From Opitutia bacterium (lineage in GTDB: Bacteria > Verrucomicrobiota > Verrucomicrobiia > Opitutales > Opitutaceae), in contig JACRHT010000012.1 in NCBI GenBank assembly GCA_016217545.1, positions 682,001 through 746,000 of the forward strand: DNA of 64,000 nt, in the 5' to 3' direction. The translations under genes were made by a program, and so were the position numbers. The notes below the pieces were generated by a model. That model had not been told where the DNA came from and made no database searches. It saw nothing but the letters and a program-made list of their open reading frames with translations. Position 1 is the first letter of the stretch. Each line of letters begins with the position of its first letter. Below, one piece after another: positions 1 to 7,075 of the stretch.

Positions 1-565
1 CGACGATGACGTAGAAATCCTCCTGCGCGATCTCGTAGAGGTTCTTCGCGTCGTAACTCATCGTCATGAGGCCGGTGGCGGGTGCGGTGAGCGGATCGAA
101 GAAATCCCGGGTCAGGCCGACCTTCGCGCCGCCGAGGAAGCGCACGATTTGGGGGCGGTTGCGGACGGTGCCGGGGAGGTCGGGGTCGCGCCGGTCGAGG
201 TCGGCGTTGAGCGTGCCCCAGGTGTAAGCGAGCACGAGCGTCGGCGGCGGGGATTTGGGCGTGGCGGGCAGGTAGCCTTGTTTGGCGAGTTCCGCCGCGA
301 TGAAGCGGAGCGCATCCGACGGGGGCGGTTCCTTGATGCCGCCCATGGTCGCGCCGAGATCGCGGAAGCCGAGGCTGACGCCGACGTAGTATTGCGGGTG
401 ATCCTTCGAGGCGGCGGGCATCTTTTTGCCCGCGGGAGTCATGTCGGTGACGGTGATGACCTCGAGGTCGCGTCGCCCGAGGAGCAAATTGAAGAAGCCG
501 CGAGCGCGCAGCTCGACGCCGGTGAACAACAGGACCGCGACGGTAACAGACCGGACCCAAGGCAT
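1..565 (-). CDS. Exported protein of unknown function (partial)
   Basis: The gene runs off the left edge, so its C-terminus is missing; 188 codons are visible. I chose the ATG at 565 because it begins a short basic then hydrophobic segment (MPWVRSVTVAVLLFTG) that looks like a signal peptide, and an AGGAAGA purine run lies about 25 bases upstream. The mature part is soluble-looking, with a Pro-rich stretch (TPKSPPPT) and the phrase VLAYTWGTLNADL. I recognise no family. The reading frame stays open for the whole visible length with GC-rich third positions, which supports a real gene. It is divergent from the TonB_C gene at 707, so a shared promoter region of about 140 bases lies between them. 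Confidence 0.6.
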   Translation of the reverse strand, partial: MPWVRSVTVAVLLFTGVELRARGFFNLLLGRRDLEVITVTDMTPAGKKMPAASKDHPQYYVGVSLGFRDLGATMGGIKEPPPSDALRFIAAELAKQGYLPATPKSPPPTLVLAYTWGTLNADLDRRDPDLPGTVRNRPQIVRFLGGAKVGLTRDFFDPLTAPATGLMTMSYDAKNLYEIAQEDFYVIV

Positions 566-706
566 GGCTGGAGGAGATTGACGGCGGCGATCTTCCTCCG
601 GTTTCGCAAGCGACGCCATCCTGAACGTGCCGGGTCGACGGCGCGGGACTTGCCAGCGCGGACCGGCCCACTACGGTGGCGCACGCGCTTTGGGCCGAGC
701 GCACGC

Positions 707-2083
707 ATGACCTCTCGTCTCCGGTTTGCTCCGCGATTTGTCGCGTTCTGCCTCGCTTGTCTTTCTCTGCCGGCTTCCGGCGCCGATGCGCCTGTGGCCG
801 TCGACGCCGCGCTCGCGGTGACGGGAGATCCGTTGCTCCGTGCCTGGGTGCCGCCCGTCTACCCGGAAGCGGCGCGCGCCACCAAATTGGAAGGGCGCGT
901 CATCGTGGACATGCTCGTGGACGAGCACGGCGTCGTGACCGAGGCGCGCGTGGCGCACTCGGACAACGCGGTGTTCGACGAAGCGGCGCTCGCGGCCGTG
1001 CGCCAGTGGCGTTTCAAGCCGGGCCTCGATGAGGGCAAGCCGGTGCCGTTCGGTCTGGTCGGACCGGTGGAGTTTCGACTGGCGCCGAAGGAGAAGATCG
1101 CGCCCGGCGCGCTGCCGCCCGAGCGCCTGTGGCCGACGCCGGCGAAGCGCAAGGCGGCCAAGATCGTCAATGCGATCGATCCGGACTACCCGGAGGAGCT
1201 CGATCCGCGCAAGTTGCCCGGCCGCGTCGATCTGCGGATCCAACTCGGCGCCGACGGCAAGATCTCCGGCACGCGCGTGCTGTGGGCGTCGCACGCGGCG
1301 TTGGTGGCGGAAGCGCTGCGCGTGTCGCGCACGTGGACGTTCGAGCCGGCGCGGCAGGGTTTGCTGGCGATCCCATCGGAGATGGAGGCGCCGGCGGAAT
1401 TCGTCAGCGTCGGTGCGAACCGCGCGGAAATTCTCGCGGCGAACGGCATTCGCGTCGTCGACGCGGAGCCGGAAGTGTTGCCGGAGCCTTTCGTGATCAC
1501 AGAGCCGGTTTTCCCGCTGGAAAAACTGCTCGCGGGCGAGGAGGGCACGGCGGAGGTGGCGTTCACGGTCGACGCGCGCGGCGTGGCCACGGCCCTCGCG
1601 CTCACGTCGTGTTCCGCGCCGGAGTTCGGCGCGGCGCTCGTGGCGGCGGTCGATGGGTGGACGTTCCGCCCGGCGATGCAAGGCGGGGCGCGCGTGCCGG
1701 TGAAAGTCGCGGTGACGTGGAGCTTCGCGCGTCCGGCGGAAGGCGCGTTGAAGCGGCTCGCGGACGCGTTGGCGCCGGGCGGCGGGGGCGTGCCTGCGGC
1801 GAAGGGCCTCGATCGTCCGCTGGCGGTCGTCTGGCGCGGGTTTCCCGTTTATCCGAGCGCGCTGGTGGAGTCGGCGGCGAGCGGGAAGGCGGACATCGAG
1901 TTCATCATCGATCGCGACGGCCGGGCGCGGTTGCCGCGGGTGTTGTCGGCGACGCAGCCGGAGTTCGGCTGGGCGGCGGCGACAGCAGTGAGCCAGTGGG
2001 TGTTCGAGCCGCCGATGCGCGGTGGCGAAGCGGTGGCGGTGCGCGTGCTGATCCCGATCGGGTTCACGCCGCCGAAGAAGTGA
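707..2083 (+). CDS. Secreted protein with four TonB C-terminal domains
   Basis: A 458-residue protein starting MTSRLRFAPRF. The signal peptide ends near SGADA, so the mature protein is predicted periplasmic. Four copies of the TonB_C fold follow, at roughly residues 45-120, 150-225, 250-335 and 360-455. Each has the YP..A(R) opening, a G.V.....D..G.V core and an A...W.F.P closing motif. Known TonB proteins have one such domain after an N-terminal membrane anchor and a Pro-rich spacer; neither is visible here. It may bind TonB boxes or act as a periplasmic scaffold instead of transducing energy (inference). The open frame extends upstream of 707, but only this ATG gives a signal peptide. A paralogue follows after 8 bases, so the two are probably co-transcribed. 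Confidence 0.82.
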   Translation: MTSRLRFAPRFVAFCLACLSLPASGADAPVAVDAALAVTGDPLLRAWVPPVYPEAARATKLEGRVIVDMLVDEHGVVTEARVAHSDNAVFDEAALAAVRQWRFKPGLDEGKPVPFGLVGPVEFRLAPKEKIAPGALPPERLWPTPAKRKAAKIVNAIDPDYPEELDPRKLPGRVDLRIQLGADGKISGTRVLWASHAALVAEALRVSRTWTFEPARQGLLAIPSEMEAPAEFVSVGANRAEILAANGIRVVDAEPEVLPEPFVITEPVFPLEKLLAGEEGTAEVAFTVDARGVATALALTSCSAPEFGAALVAAVDGWTFRPAMQGGARVPVKVAVTWSFARPAEGALKRLADALAPGGGGVPAAKGLDRPLAVVWRGFPVYPSALVESAASGKADIEFIIDRDGRARLPRVLSATQPEFGWAAATAVSQWVFEPPMRGGEAVAVRVLIPIGFTPPKK

Positions 2084-2091
2084 TTTAGCCC

Positions 2092-3177
2092 ATGAAATAC
2101 CGCTTGTTCTGCATGTTCCTCGCTGCGACGGCCGTCCTCTCCGCCGCCGATCCGGCAAACGATTTTCCGAAGCCCGACGTGATGCCGCGCGCGATCCGGC
2201 AGGTTCCCCCGATCTATCCTTACGGGTTGCGCGCTGCTGGAGTGGTGGGCCGTGTAACGGTTGACGCCATTCTGGACACCCAGGGCAAGGTTGCGGAAGT
2301 GCACATTGCGCGCTCAAACAACCCGTATTTCGAGCGCCCTACGATCGATGCGATGATGAAGTGGCAGTTTTCGCCGGCGATGAAGGACGGCAAGCCGGTG
2401 AAGACCATCGTCCGGCAACAGATCAATTTTGAACTTGAGGGCGTAAGCCGCAGCGCCCTCTGGACCATAGTGCCGCCTCGCGACTGGGGCAGCACGCCGC
2501 TGGAGTTCCGCTGGGAAGTCGCGCCCGAGCCGGTGAGCACATTGATGGCGGCGTATCCGTTTGAGGCCTTGCTCGCGAAGAAATCCGGCAAGGTCACACT
2601 CAACTACCTGATCGATCGCGAAGGGCGCGTAGCCATGATCCAAGTGCGGGAGGCGAGCGCACCGGAATTCGCTGCATCGGTCGCCGCAATGATCGATGGT
2701 TGGCGCTTCAAGCCGGCGCGGAAGGCCGATGGCTCTGCGGCGATGGCTCTGGTGACAGTCACGCGCGAATTTTTTCCGAACGGTCGCGGGGATGTGCCGG
2801 TCAGCGATGGCGCGCAATCGATCGCTGATCGATTGAGGAAAAACAAACTGACGACGGTGCCGGTCGGCGAACTCGACGCGCCGCCGAAGGGCATTTCGCA
2901 ACGGCCGCCGGTCTATCCAGCCCAGTTGCGCGAGGCGGGCCAGGATGGCGAGGCCACGGTGGAGTTTTTCATCGATGAGAATGGCGACGCGGTGCTCCCG
3001 CGCGTGGTGTCGGCGACGGCACCCGAATTCGGCTATGCGTCTGTGCAGGCGGTGGCGACATGGCGGTTTACCAAGCTCACGAAGGCCGGAAAAGCCGCCA
3101 TCAGCCGCGTGCGGCAAACGCTGAACTTCCACCTCAAGGAGCCGTCCCCGCCGCTGCCGGAGGAATTCGTTCCGTGA
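2092..3177 (+). CDS. Secreted protein with three TonB C-terminal domains
   Basis: A 361-residue protein. A cleavable signal peptide (MKYRLFCMFLAATAVLSAA) is followed by three TonB_C-like repeats at about residues 35-120, 145-230 and 260-350. The repeats contain PPIYPYGLR, AYPFEALL and PPVYPAQLR and end in W.F/W.FKP-type motifs. It is a shorter paralogue of the gene ending 8 bases upstream; the two look like a tandem duplication with different repeat numbers. As in the neighbour, no membrane anchor or Pro-Lys spacer for ExbB/ExbD coupling is visible, so the automatic name energy transducer TonB would be misleading. Codon use is less GC-biased than the first copy (for example gtaacg, gcatcg codons), hinting at different ages or constraint. 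Confidence 0.82.
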   Translation: MKYRLFCMFLAATAVLSAADPANDFPKPDVMPRAIRQVPPIYPYGLRAAGVVGRVTVDAILDTQGKVAEVHIARSNNPYFERPTIDAMMKWQFSPAMKDGKPVKTIVRQQINFELEGVSRSALWTIVPPRDWGSTPLEFRWEVAPEPVSTLMAAYPFEALLAKKSGKVTLNYLIDREGRVAMIQVREASAPEFAASVAAMIDGWRFKPARKADGSAAMALVTVTREFFPNGRGDVPVSDGAQSIADRLRKNKLTTVPVGELDAPPKGISQRPPVYPAQLREAGQDGEATVEFFIDENGDAVLPRVVSATAPEFGYASVQAVATWRFTKLTKAGKAAISRVRQTLNFHLKEPSPPLPEEFVP

Positions 3178-3238
3178 GCCCGCCCTGCCCACTTCGCGCT
3201 TGCGGGGCGCAGTGGGCGGGCAACGGTTGGCCTTCGCC

Positions 3239-3703
3239 ATGAAAGTCTCGTTCACCGCGAAGGAATACCGCCAGCTCCTCGAACTCGTGCACCTCGGCAT
3301 GTGGGTCGTCACCGGCTACCAAGGCGAGGACACCGCCGCGGCGAAACGCTACTTCGATCTCGACCAGCGCCTGATGGAGATGGCGACCGAGATGGGTTGC
3401 GCCGACCTCGTCGAGGAGCGCACCGACGGCACGCTCCAGCCCTCGCCGAAACTCGCGGAGGACGAGCGCATGAAGGAGATCCAGTTGGATTTCCAGAACG
3501 ACGCCTTCTGGCACGAATTCGTCCAGCGCCTCGCCGACCGCGATCAGGCCGGCGCCGCCGCCAAGCGCGCGATCGAGACGCCCGGCGTCGAGCCGCCGCC
3601 GTCGGCCGAGGACGAGTTGAAGAAGATCGAGGAACGCTACTGGCAGGAGTTCGAGAAGAACGACCTCGCCAACGTCGTCGTGCTCCGCGGCGGCCGCGGC
3701 TGA
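3239..3703 (+). CDS. Conserved hypothetical protein, 154 aa
   Basis: A soluble, acidic, mostly helical protein starting MKVSFTAKEYRQLLELVHLGMWV. That start is preferred over an ATG 13 codons upstream because the extra residues are low-complexity and lack the charged helix pattern. It has many Glu/Lys pairs and a predicted helix (EDELKKIEERYWQEFEKNDLANV) near the C-terminus. Uncharacterised proteins of this type recur in Verrucomicrobia (from memory, not checked here). No catalytic motif is visible. The TGA stop is the first three bases of the TGAGAGC heptamer array, so the array abuts the coding sequence with no spacer. Confidence 0.7.
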   Translation: MKVSFTAKEYRQLLELVHLGMWVVTGYQGEDTAAAKRYFDLDQRLMEMATEMGCADLVEERTDGTLQPSPKLAEDERMKEIQLDFQNDAFWHEFVQRLADRDQAGAAAKRAIETPGVEPPPSAEDELKKIEERYWQEFEKNDLANVVVLRGGRG

Positions 3704-3762
3704 GAGCTGAGAGCTGAGAGCTGAGAGCTGAGAGCTGAGAGCTGAGAGCTGAGAGCTGAGAG
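3701..3762 (+). repeat. Heptamer tandem array (TGAGAGC, about 9 copies)
   Basis: Near-perfect head-to-tail copies of TGAGAGC start exactly at the stop codon of the preceding gene and end in AGAGTGTG. Shorter, degenerate versions of the same word occur at 23447-23483, just upstream of hisG, and at 41428-41457, upstream of the DsrE gene. Confidence 0.95.
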
Positions 3763-3934
3763 TGTGCCGGCAGCTAGCACGGCGCGTTTATCGCGCAAGC
3801 GTGCGTCGATAGACACGCCCTAGGGGAGAGTTCATTAGCGAACGGTCCGCTCGTCGGAGGCGTTGCGGAGCGATGGGCGCGGGCTTAATCGTTCCGCCAC
3901 GATGCTTCCCAAAAATCCCACCCCGGGCGCCAGT

Positions 3935-5386
3935 ATGGATCGGCGTGATTTTCTAAAAACGGTCTCGGTGGCCGGCGCGGGTCTCGCGCTCGGCGGCACG
4001 CAGCTCTTCGCGGCCGAGTCGGCGTCGCGCCGCCGACGCTACGCCATCGTGGGTCTCGGCTCGCGCCACATCATGTATCAGGACGCGATCGAGAAAACCT
4101 ACCGCGAGCACGCCGAGCTCGTCGCCGTGTGCGATCTCAATCCCGGCCGCATCAAGGTCGCGCAAATCCGCTCCGGCAAAAACGACGCGCCGGTGCCGCG
4201 CGGCTATCTCCACACGGATTTCCTGAAGATGATCGCGGAGACCAAGCCCGACGCGGTGATCGTCACGACGGTCGACGCCACGCACGACGATTACCTCGTC
4301 GCCGCGCTCGACGCCGGCGTCGACGCGATCACGGAAAAGCCGATGACCACCGACGCGGAAAAATGCCAGCGCATCGTCGCCGCCTGCGCCCGCTCGGGGA
4401 AACACATCCGCGTGCTCTTCAATTACCGCTATTCGCCGCATCGCACGCAGGTGAAGGACCTGCTCATGTCCGGCGTCATCGGCGAGGTGCGCTCGGTGGA
4501 TTTTCACTGGATGCTCAACACGCACCACGGCGCCGACTACTTCCGCCGCTGGCACGGCGAGAAGAAGAACTCCGGCGGCCTCATGGTCCACAAGGCTACG
4601 CACCACTTCGACCTCGTGAACTGGTGGCTCGGTGCGATCCCGGTGCGCGTCACCGCCGTCGGCAAACGCGAGTTCTACACACCCGAGATGGCGAAGCGCT
4701 TCGGCCTCGAGTCGCACCACGAGCGCTGCCACACCTGCCCCGAACAGCAGAAGTGCGGGTTCTTCCTGAGCCTCGCTGCCAGCCCGAAGCTCAAGGAACT
4801 TTACCTCGATCAGGAAGGCCACGACGGCTACTTCCGCGATCGCTGCGTCTTTCATCCGCGCATCGATATCGAGGACACGATGAACGTCATCGTCGGCTAC
4901 GACGACCGCACGACGCTCAGCTACTCGCTCAACGCCTTCAACGCGTGGGAAGGCTACCACGTCGTCTTCAACGGCACGCTCGGCCGGCTTGAGCACAGCG
5001 ACGTCGAGTCGGTCTATGCCGACGAGACCGGCTCCTCCGTCGGCAAGACGGAGAAGGGCGTGACCACCCGCGTGTTCCCGTTGCGCGGTCCCGCGCGCAA
5101 CATCGAGCCCTGGACCGGCACCGGCGGCCACGGCGGCGGCGACAAGGTGATGCTCGACGACGTGTTCCTGCCGCATCCGCCCGCCGACAAATACCTCCGG
5201 GCGGCCGACGAGCGCGCCGGCGCGCAGTCGATGCTCATCGGCGCGTCCGCGAACCTCTGTTTCAAGACCGGCCAGCCGGTCGACGTCACCAAGCTCGTGG
5301 CCGGGCTCGGCCGCCCCGTCTACGCGCCGATGCCGCCGCGCACCGGCCCGCTCCCGATGCCGCCGCCGCGCGCGTGGTCGCCCTGA
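3935..5386 (+). CDS. Gfo/Idh/MocA-family oxidoreductase, Tat-exported
   Basis: A 483-residue protein. It starts with a twin-arginine signal (MDRRDFLKTVSVAGAG), so export of a folded, cofactor-loaded enzyme is predicted. A Rossmann NAD(P) fold follows (YAIVGLGSR), then the family's EKP motif (ITEKPMTTD) and the C-terminal GFO_IDH_MocA domain with HKATHHFDLVNWW. The likely role is oxidation, reduction or hydrolysis of a sugar or cyclitol; the substrate is unknown. A cysteine cluster (RCHTCPEQQKCGF, then DRC about 30 residues later) in the C-terminal domain could bind a metal. An upstream ATG at 3902 is possible, but the Tat motif normally sits at the very N-terminus. A terminator follows, so it is probably monocistronic. 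Confidence 0.85.
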   Translation: MDRRDFLKTVSVAGAGLALGGTQLFAAESASRRRRYAIVGLGSRHIMYQDAIEKTYREHAELVAVCDLNPGRIKVAQIRSGKNDAPVPRGYLHTDFLKMIAETKPDAVIVTTVDATHDDYLVAALDAGVDAITEKPMTTDAEKCQRIVAACARSGKHIRVLFNYRYSPHRTQVKDLLMSGVIGEVRSVDFHWMLNTHHGADYFRRWHGEKKNSGGLMVHKATHHFDLVNWWLGAIPVRVTAVGKREFYTPEMAKRFGLESHHERCHTCPEQQKCGFFLSLAASPKLKELYLDQEGHDGYFRDRCVFHPRIDIEDTMNVIVGYDDRTTLSYSLNAFNAWEGYHVVFNGTLGRLEHSDVESVYADETGSSVGKTEKGVTTRVFPLRGPARNIEPWTGTGGHGGGDKVMLDDVFLPHPPADKYLRAADERAGAQSMLIGASANLCFKTGQPVDVTKLVAGLGRPVYAPMPPRTGPLPMPPPRAWSP

Positions 5387-5393
5387 GTGGAAC

Positions 5394-5422
5394 GAAGGCC
5401 CGTCGCGCGGCGGGCCTTTTGC
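5394..5422 (+). terminator. Rho-independent terminator
   Basis: A GC-rich hairpin (AAGGCCCG / CGGGCCTT arms) followed by TTTTGCTTTT lies just after the oxidoreductase stop. The stem may also serve the convergent gene ending at 5426. Confidence 0.8.
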
Positions 5423-5425
5423 TTT

Positions 5426-5908
5426 TCAATACCGCCAGCCGAGCCGCTTGTAGACGAAGTGCATCAGCCACGCCGGGCCGATGAGCAGGAAGATCACGTC
5501 GTGGAAGAACGACGGTTTCTTGCCCTCGATCTTGTGGCCGATGAATTGGCCGATCCACGCCAGCACGAAGAGCGTGAGGCTGCTCTTCCAGATCGCCACC
5601 GGGCAGCCCGAGCCCGCCTGCCACTCGATCAGCGCGTAGCACGCGCTCATGAACAGGAACATGCCCATCGCGAGCGGGATCGACAGCCGCAGGTAGAAAA
5701 ACAGCACCGCGAGCGCGATGGGTTGCGTCCAATTGAAGCCCGGCATCGCCGTGGCGAAGGCGCCGCCGACCGGGATCGACCAGATCAGGCCGAGCACGCA
5801 GTAGAAAATCGTGGGCACGCAGATCCAGTGAATGGTTTCGTTGATGCGATTCTGGTGGCTCTCGCCGTATTCGGCGAACCATTGGTCGGCTGTCTTGCGC
5901 TCGCTCAT
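5426..5908 (-). CDS. Mpo1-like (DUF962) membrane protein
   Basis: A 160-residue protein with about four hydrophobic segments. It shows DUF962/YGL010w hallmarks: an N-terminal W-FAEYGESHQNRINETIHWICVP segment with conserved His residues, and a later FIGHKIEGKKPSFFHD segment. Yeast Mpo1 is an iron-dependent dioxygenase of 2-hydroxy fatty acids; the His residues of both segments (HQNR, HW, GHK, FFHD) match its proposed iron ligands. The function here is extrapolated from that family. The ATG at 5908 (MSERKTADQWF) is preferred over one 13 codons upstream, which would add a Pro-rich tail. It is convergent with the oxidoreductase gene and divergent from the YceI gene. Confidence 0.8.
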   Translation of the reverse strand: MSERKTADQWFAEYGESHQNRINETIHWICVPTIFYCVLGLIWSIPVGGAFATAMPGFNWTQPIALAVLFFYLRLSIPLAMGMFLFMSACYALIEWQAGSGCPVAIWKSSLTLFVLAWIGQFIGHKIEGKKPSFFHDVIFLLIGPAWLMHFVYKRLGWRY

Positions 5909-6030
5909 GGGGTCGTGGGGTGGAGGCGGGGCGACGGCATGCCGCACCGTGCGCCCTGAATAACTCTCCCGGGACGCAACACCACTGCGGATTTGCGGTC
6001 CACGGACGTTCGGCCCACATTCCCCCCTCC

Positions 6031-6612
6031 ATGAAATTGCCCCGCTGGCTTCCCGTCCTCGCTTTCCTTGGCGCCGCGCTCGTGCGCGCCGTTGCCGTCG
6101 ACGCTCCCGCCGAGCGCACGCTCAAGCTCGATCGCTCGAAGTCCTACGTCGACGTCGACGTGAAGGCGACCATGGCCTCGTTCACCGGCCACCTCGACCG
6201 CTACGAACTCGCCGTGCCGCTCGACGCGAACGGCAAGATCAAGGACGCGCTCCTGAAGTTCAAATTCGCCGACCTGCACACCGGCAAACCCGACCGCGAT
6301 GCCGAAATGATCAAATGGCTCGGCGGCGGCGAACCCGAAGGCAGCTTCGATCTCGGTCTGCTCGCGCTCGCGCCCGACGGCCAGGGCCAGGCCAGCGGCA
6401 AGCTCACCTTCCACGGCGAGACGCAGCTCGTCGAATTCCCCGTGCTCGTGAAGATGCAGGACGGCGTCTACACCGTCACCGGCAAGACCACGATCGACTA
6501 CCGCAACTGGGGCCTGAAGAAATTCCGCAAGTTCGGCGTCGCGAGCGTCGATCCGGACGTGACGATCCGTTTCCAGTTCGTCGGCGCGCTGCCGGTGGCT
6601 GCGCAAGAGTGA
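6031..6612 (+). CDS. YceI-family periplasmic protein
   Basis: A 193-residue protein with a signal peptide (MKLPRWLPVLAFLGAALVRAVA). It is followed by a YceI-like lipocalin fold: strands LDRSKSYVDVDVKATMASFTG, then GKLTFHGETQLVEFPV and GKTTIDYRNWGLKKF. YceI proteins bind isoprenoid or other lipophilic ligands in the periplasm; the ligand here is unknown. The ATG at 6031 sits 7 bases after a CCCCCC run with no strong Shine-Dalgarno, but it is the only start giving a signal peptide. A membrane protein gene follows 52 bases downstream on the same strand. Confidence 0.8.
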   Translation: MKLPRWLPVLAFLGAALVRAVAVDAPAERTLKLDRSKSYVDVDVKATMASFTGHLDRYELAVPLDANGKIKDALLKFKFADLHTGKPDRDAEMIKWLGGGEPEGSFDLGLLALAPDGQGQASGKLTFHGETQLVEFPVLVKMQDGVYTVTGKTTIDYRNWGLKKFRKFGVASVDPDVTIRFQFVGALPVAAQE

Positions 6613-6664
6613 GCGCGGCGCTGCGACCGCAACGGCGGTCGATGCGCGCCGACCGTTCGCCACG

Positions 6665-7075
6665 ATGACAAAAAACAAACTCGAGCTGATCGCCACCTGG
6701 CTCGCGCTCGGCGCGGGCACGCTGGATTTCTGCACCGGACTCGGACTCGTTTTTGTGCCGGGCCTGATGTTGAAGCTCATGGGCGCAGGCGCGTTGGCGG
6801 CCGAGCCGACGATCTACCTGCGTTGGGTGGGCGCGTTCGTGTGCGCGGTGGGCTTCAGTTATCTCTGGGCGCTGTGGCGCCGCGACGTCGCGCTGCTCCG
6901 GCACGTGCTGGAGCTGACCATCTTCTTCCGTCTCGCCGCCGGCGCCTACAGCGCGTGGGCGGTCGCGAGCGGCGTGCTGCCGATCGCTTGGGTCAGCGTG
7001 CCGCTGACGGATTTTTTCCTCGCCGCGACGCAGACGTGGCTGGTGCGCCGCGGCGTGTTCACGACGGCTCGCTGA
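6665..7075 (+). CDS. Small integral membrane protein
   Basis: A 136-residue protein with about four hydrophobic helices (residues 8-32, 44-66, 76-98, 108-128) and short loops. I do not recognise a family with confidence; the general layout resembles DoxX-like or DUF4345-like proteins. The start MTKNKLELIATW is the first ATG. Its last 17 bases overlap the 3' end of the convergent fusion gene, so the two transcripts may be antisense at their ends. Confidence 0.65.
   Translation: MTKNKLELIATWLALGAGTLDFCTGLGLVFVPGLMLKLMGAGALAAEPTIYLRWVGAFVCAVGFSYLWALWRRDVALLRHVLELTIFFRLAAGAYSAWAVASGVLPIAWVSVPLTDFFLAATQTWLVRRGVFTTAR

Noticed and set aside
3701-3762. CRISPR-like or coding interpretation of the TGAGAGC array
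   Set aside because: The repeat is too short and has no spacers; it carries stop codons (TGA) and cannot encode protein in that frame.
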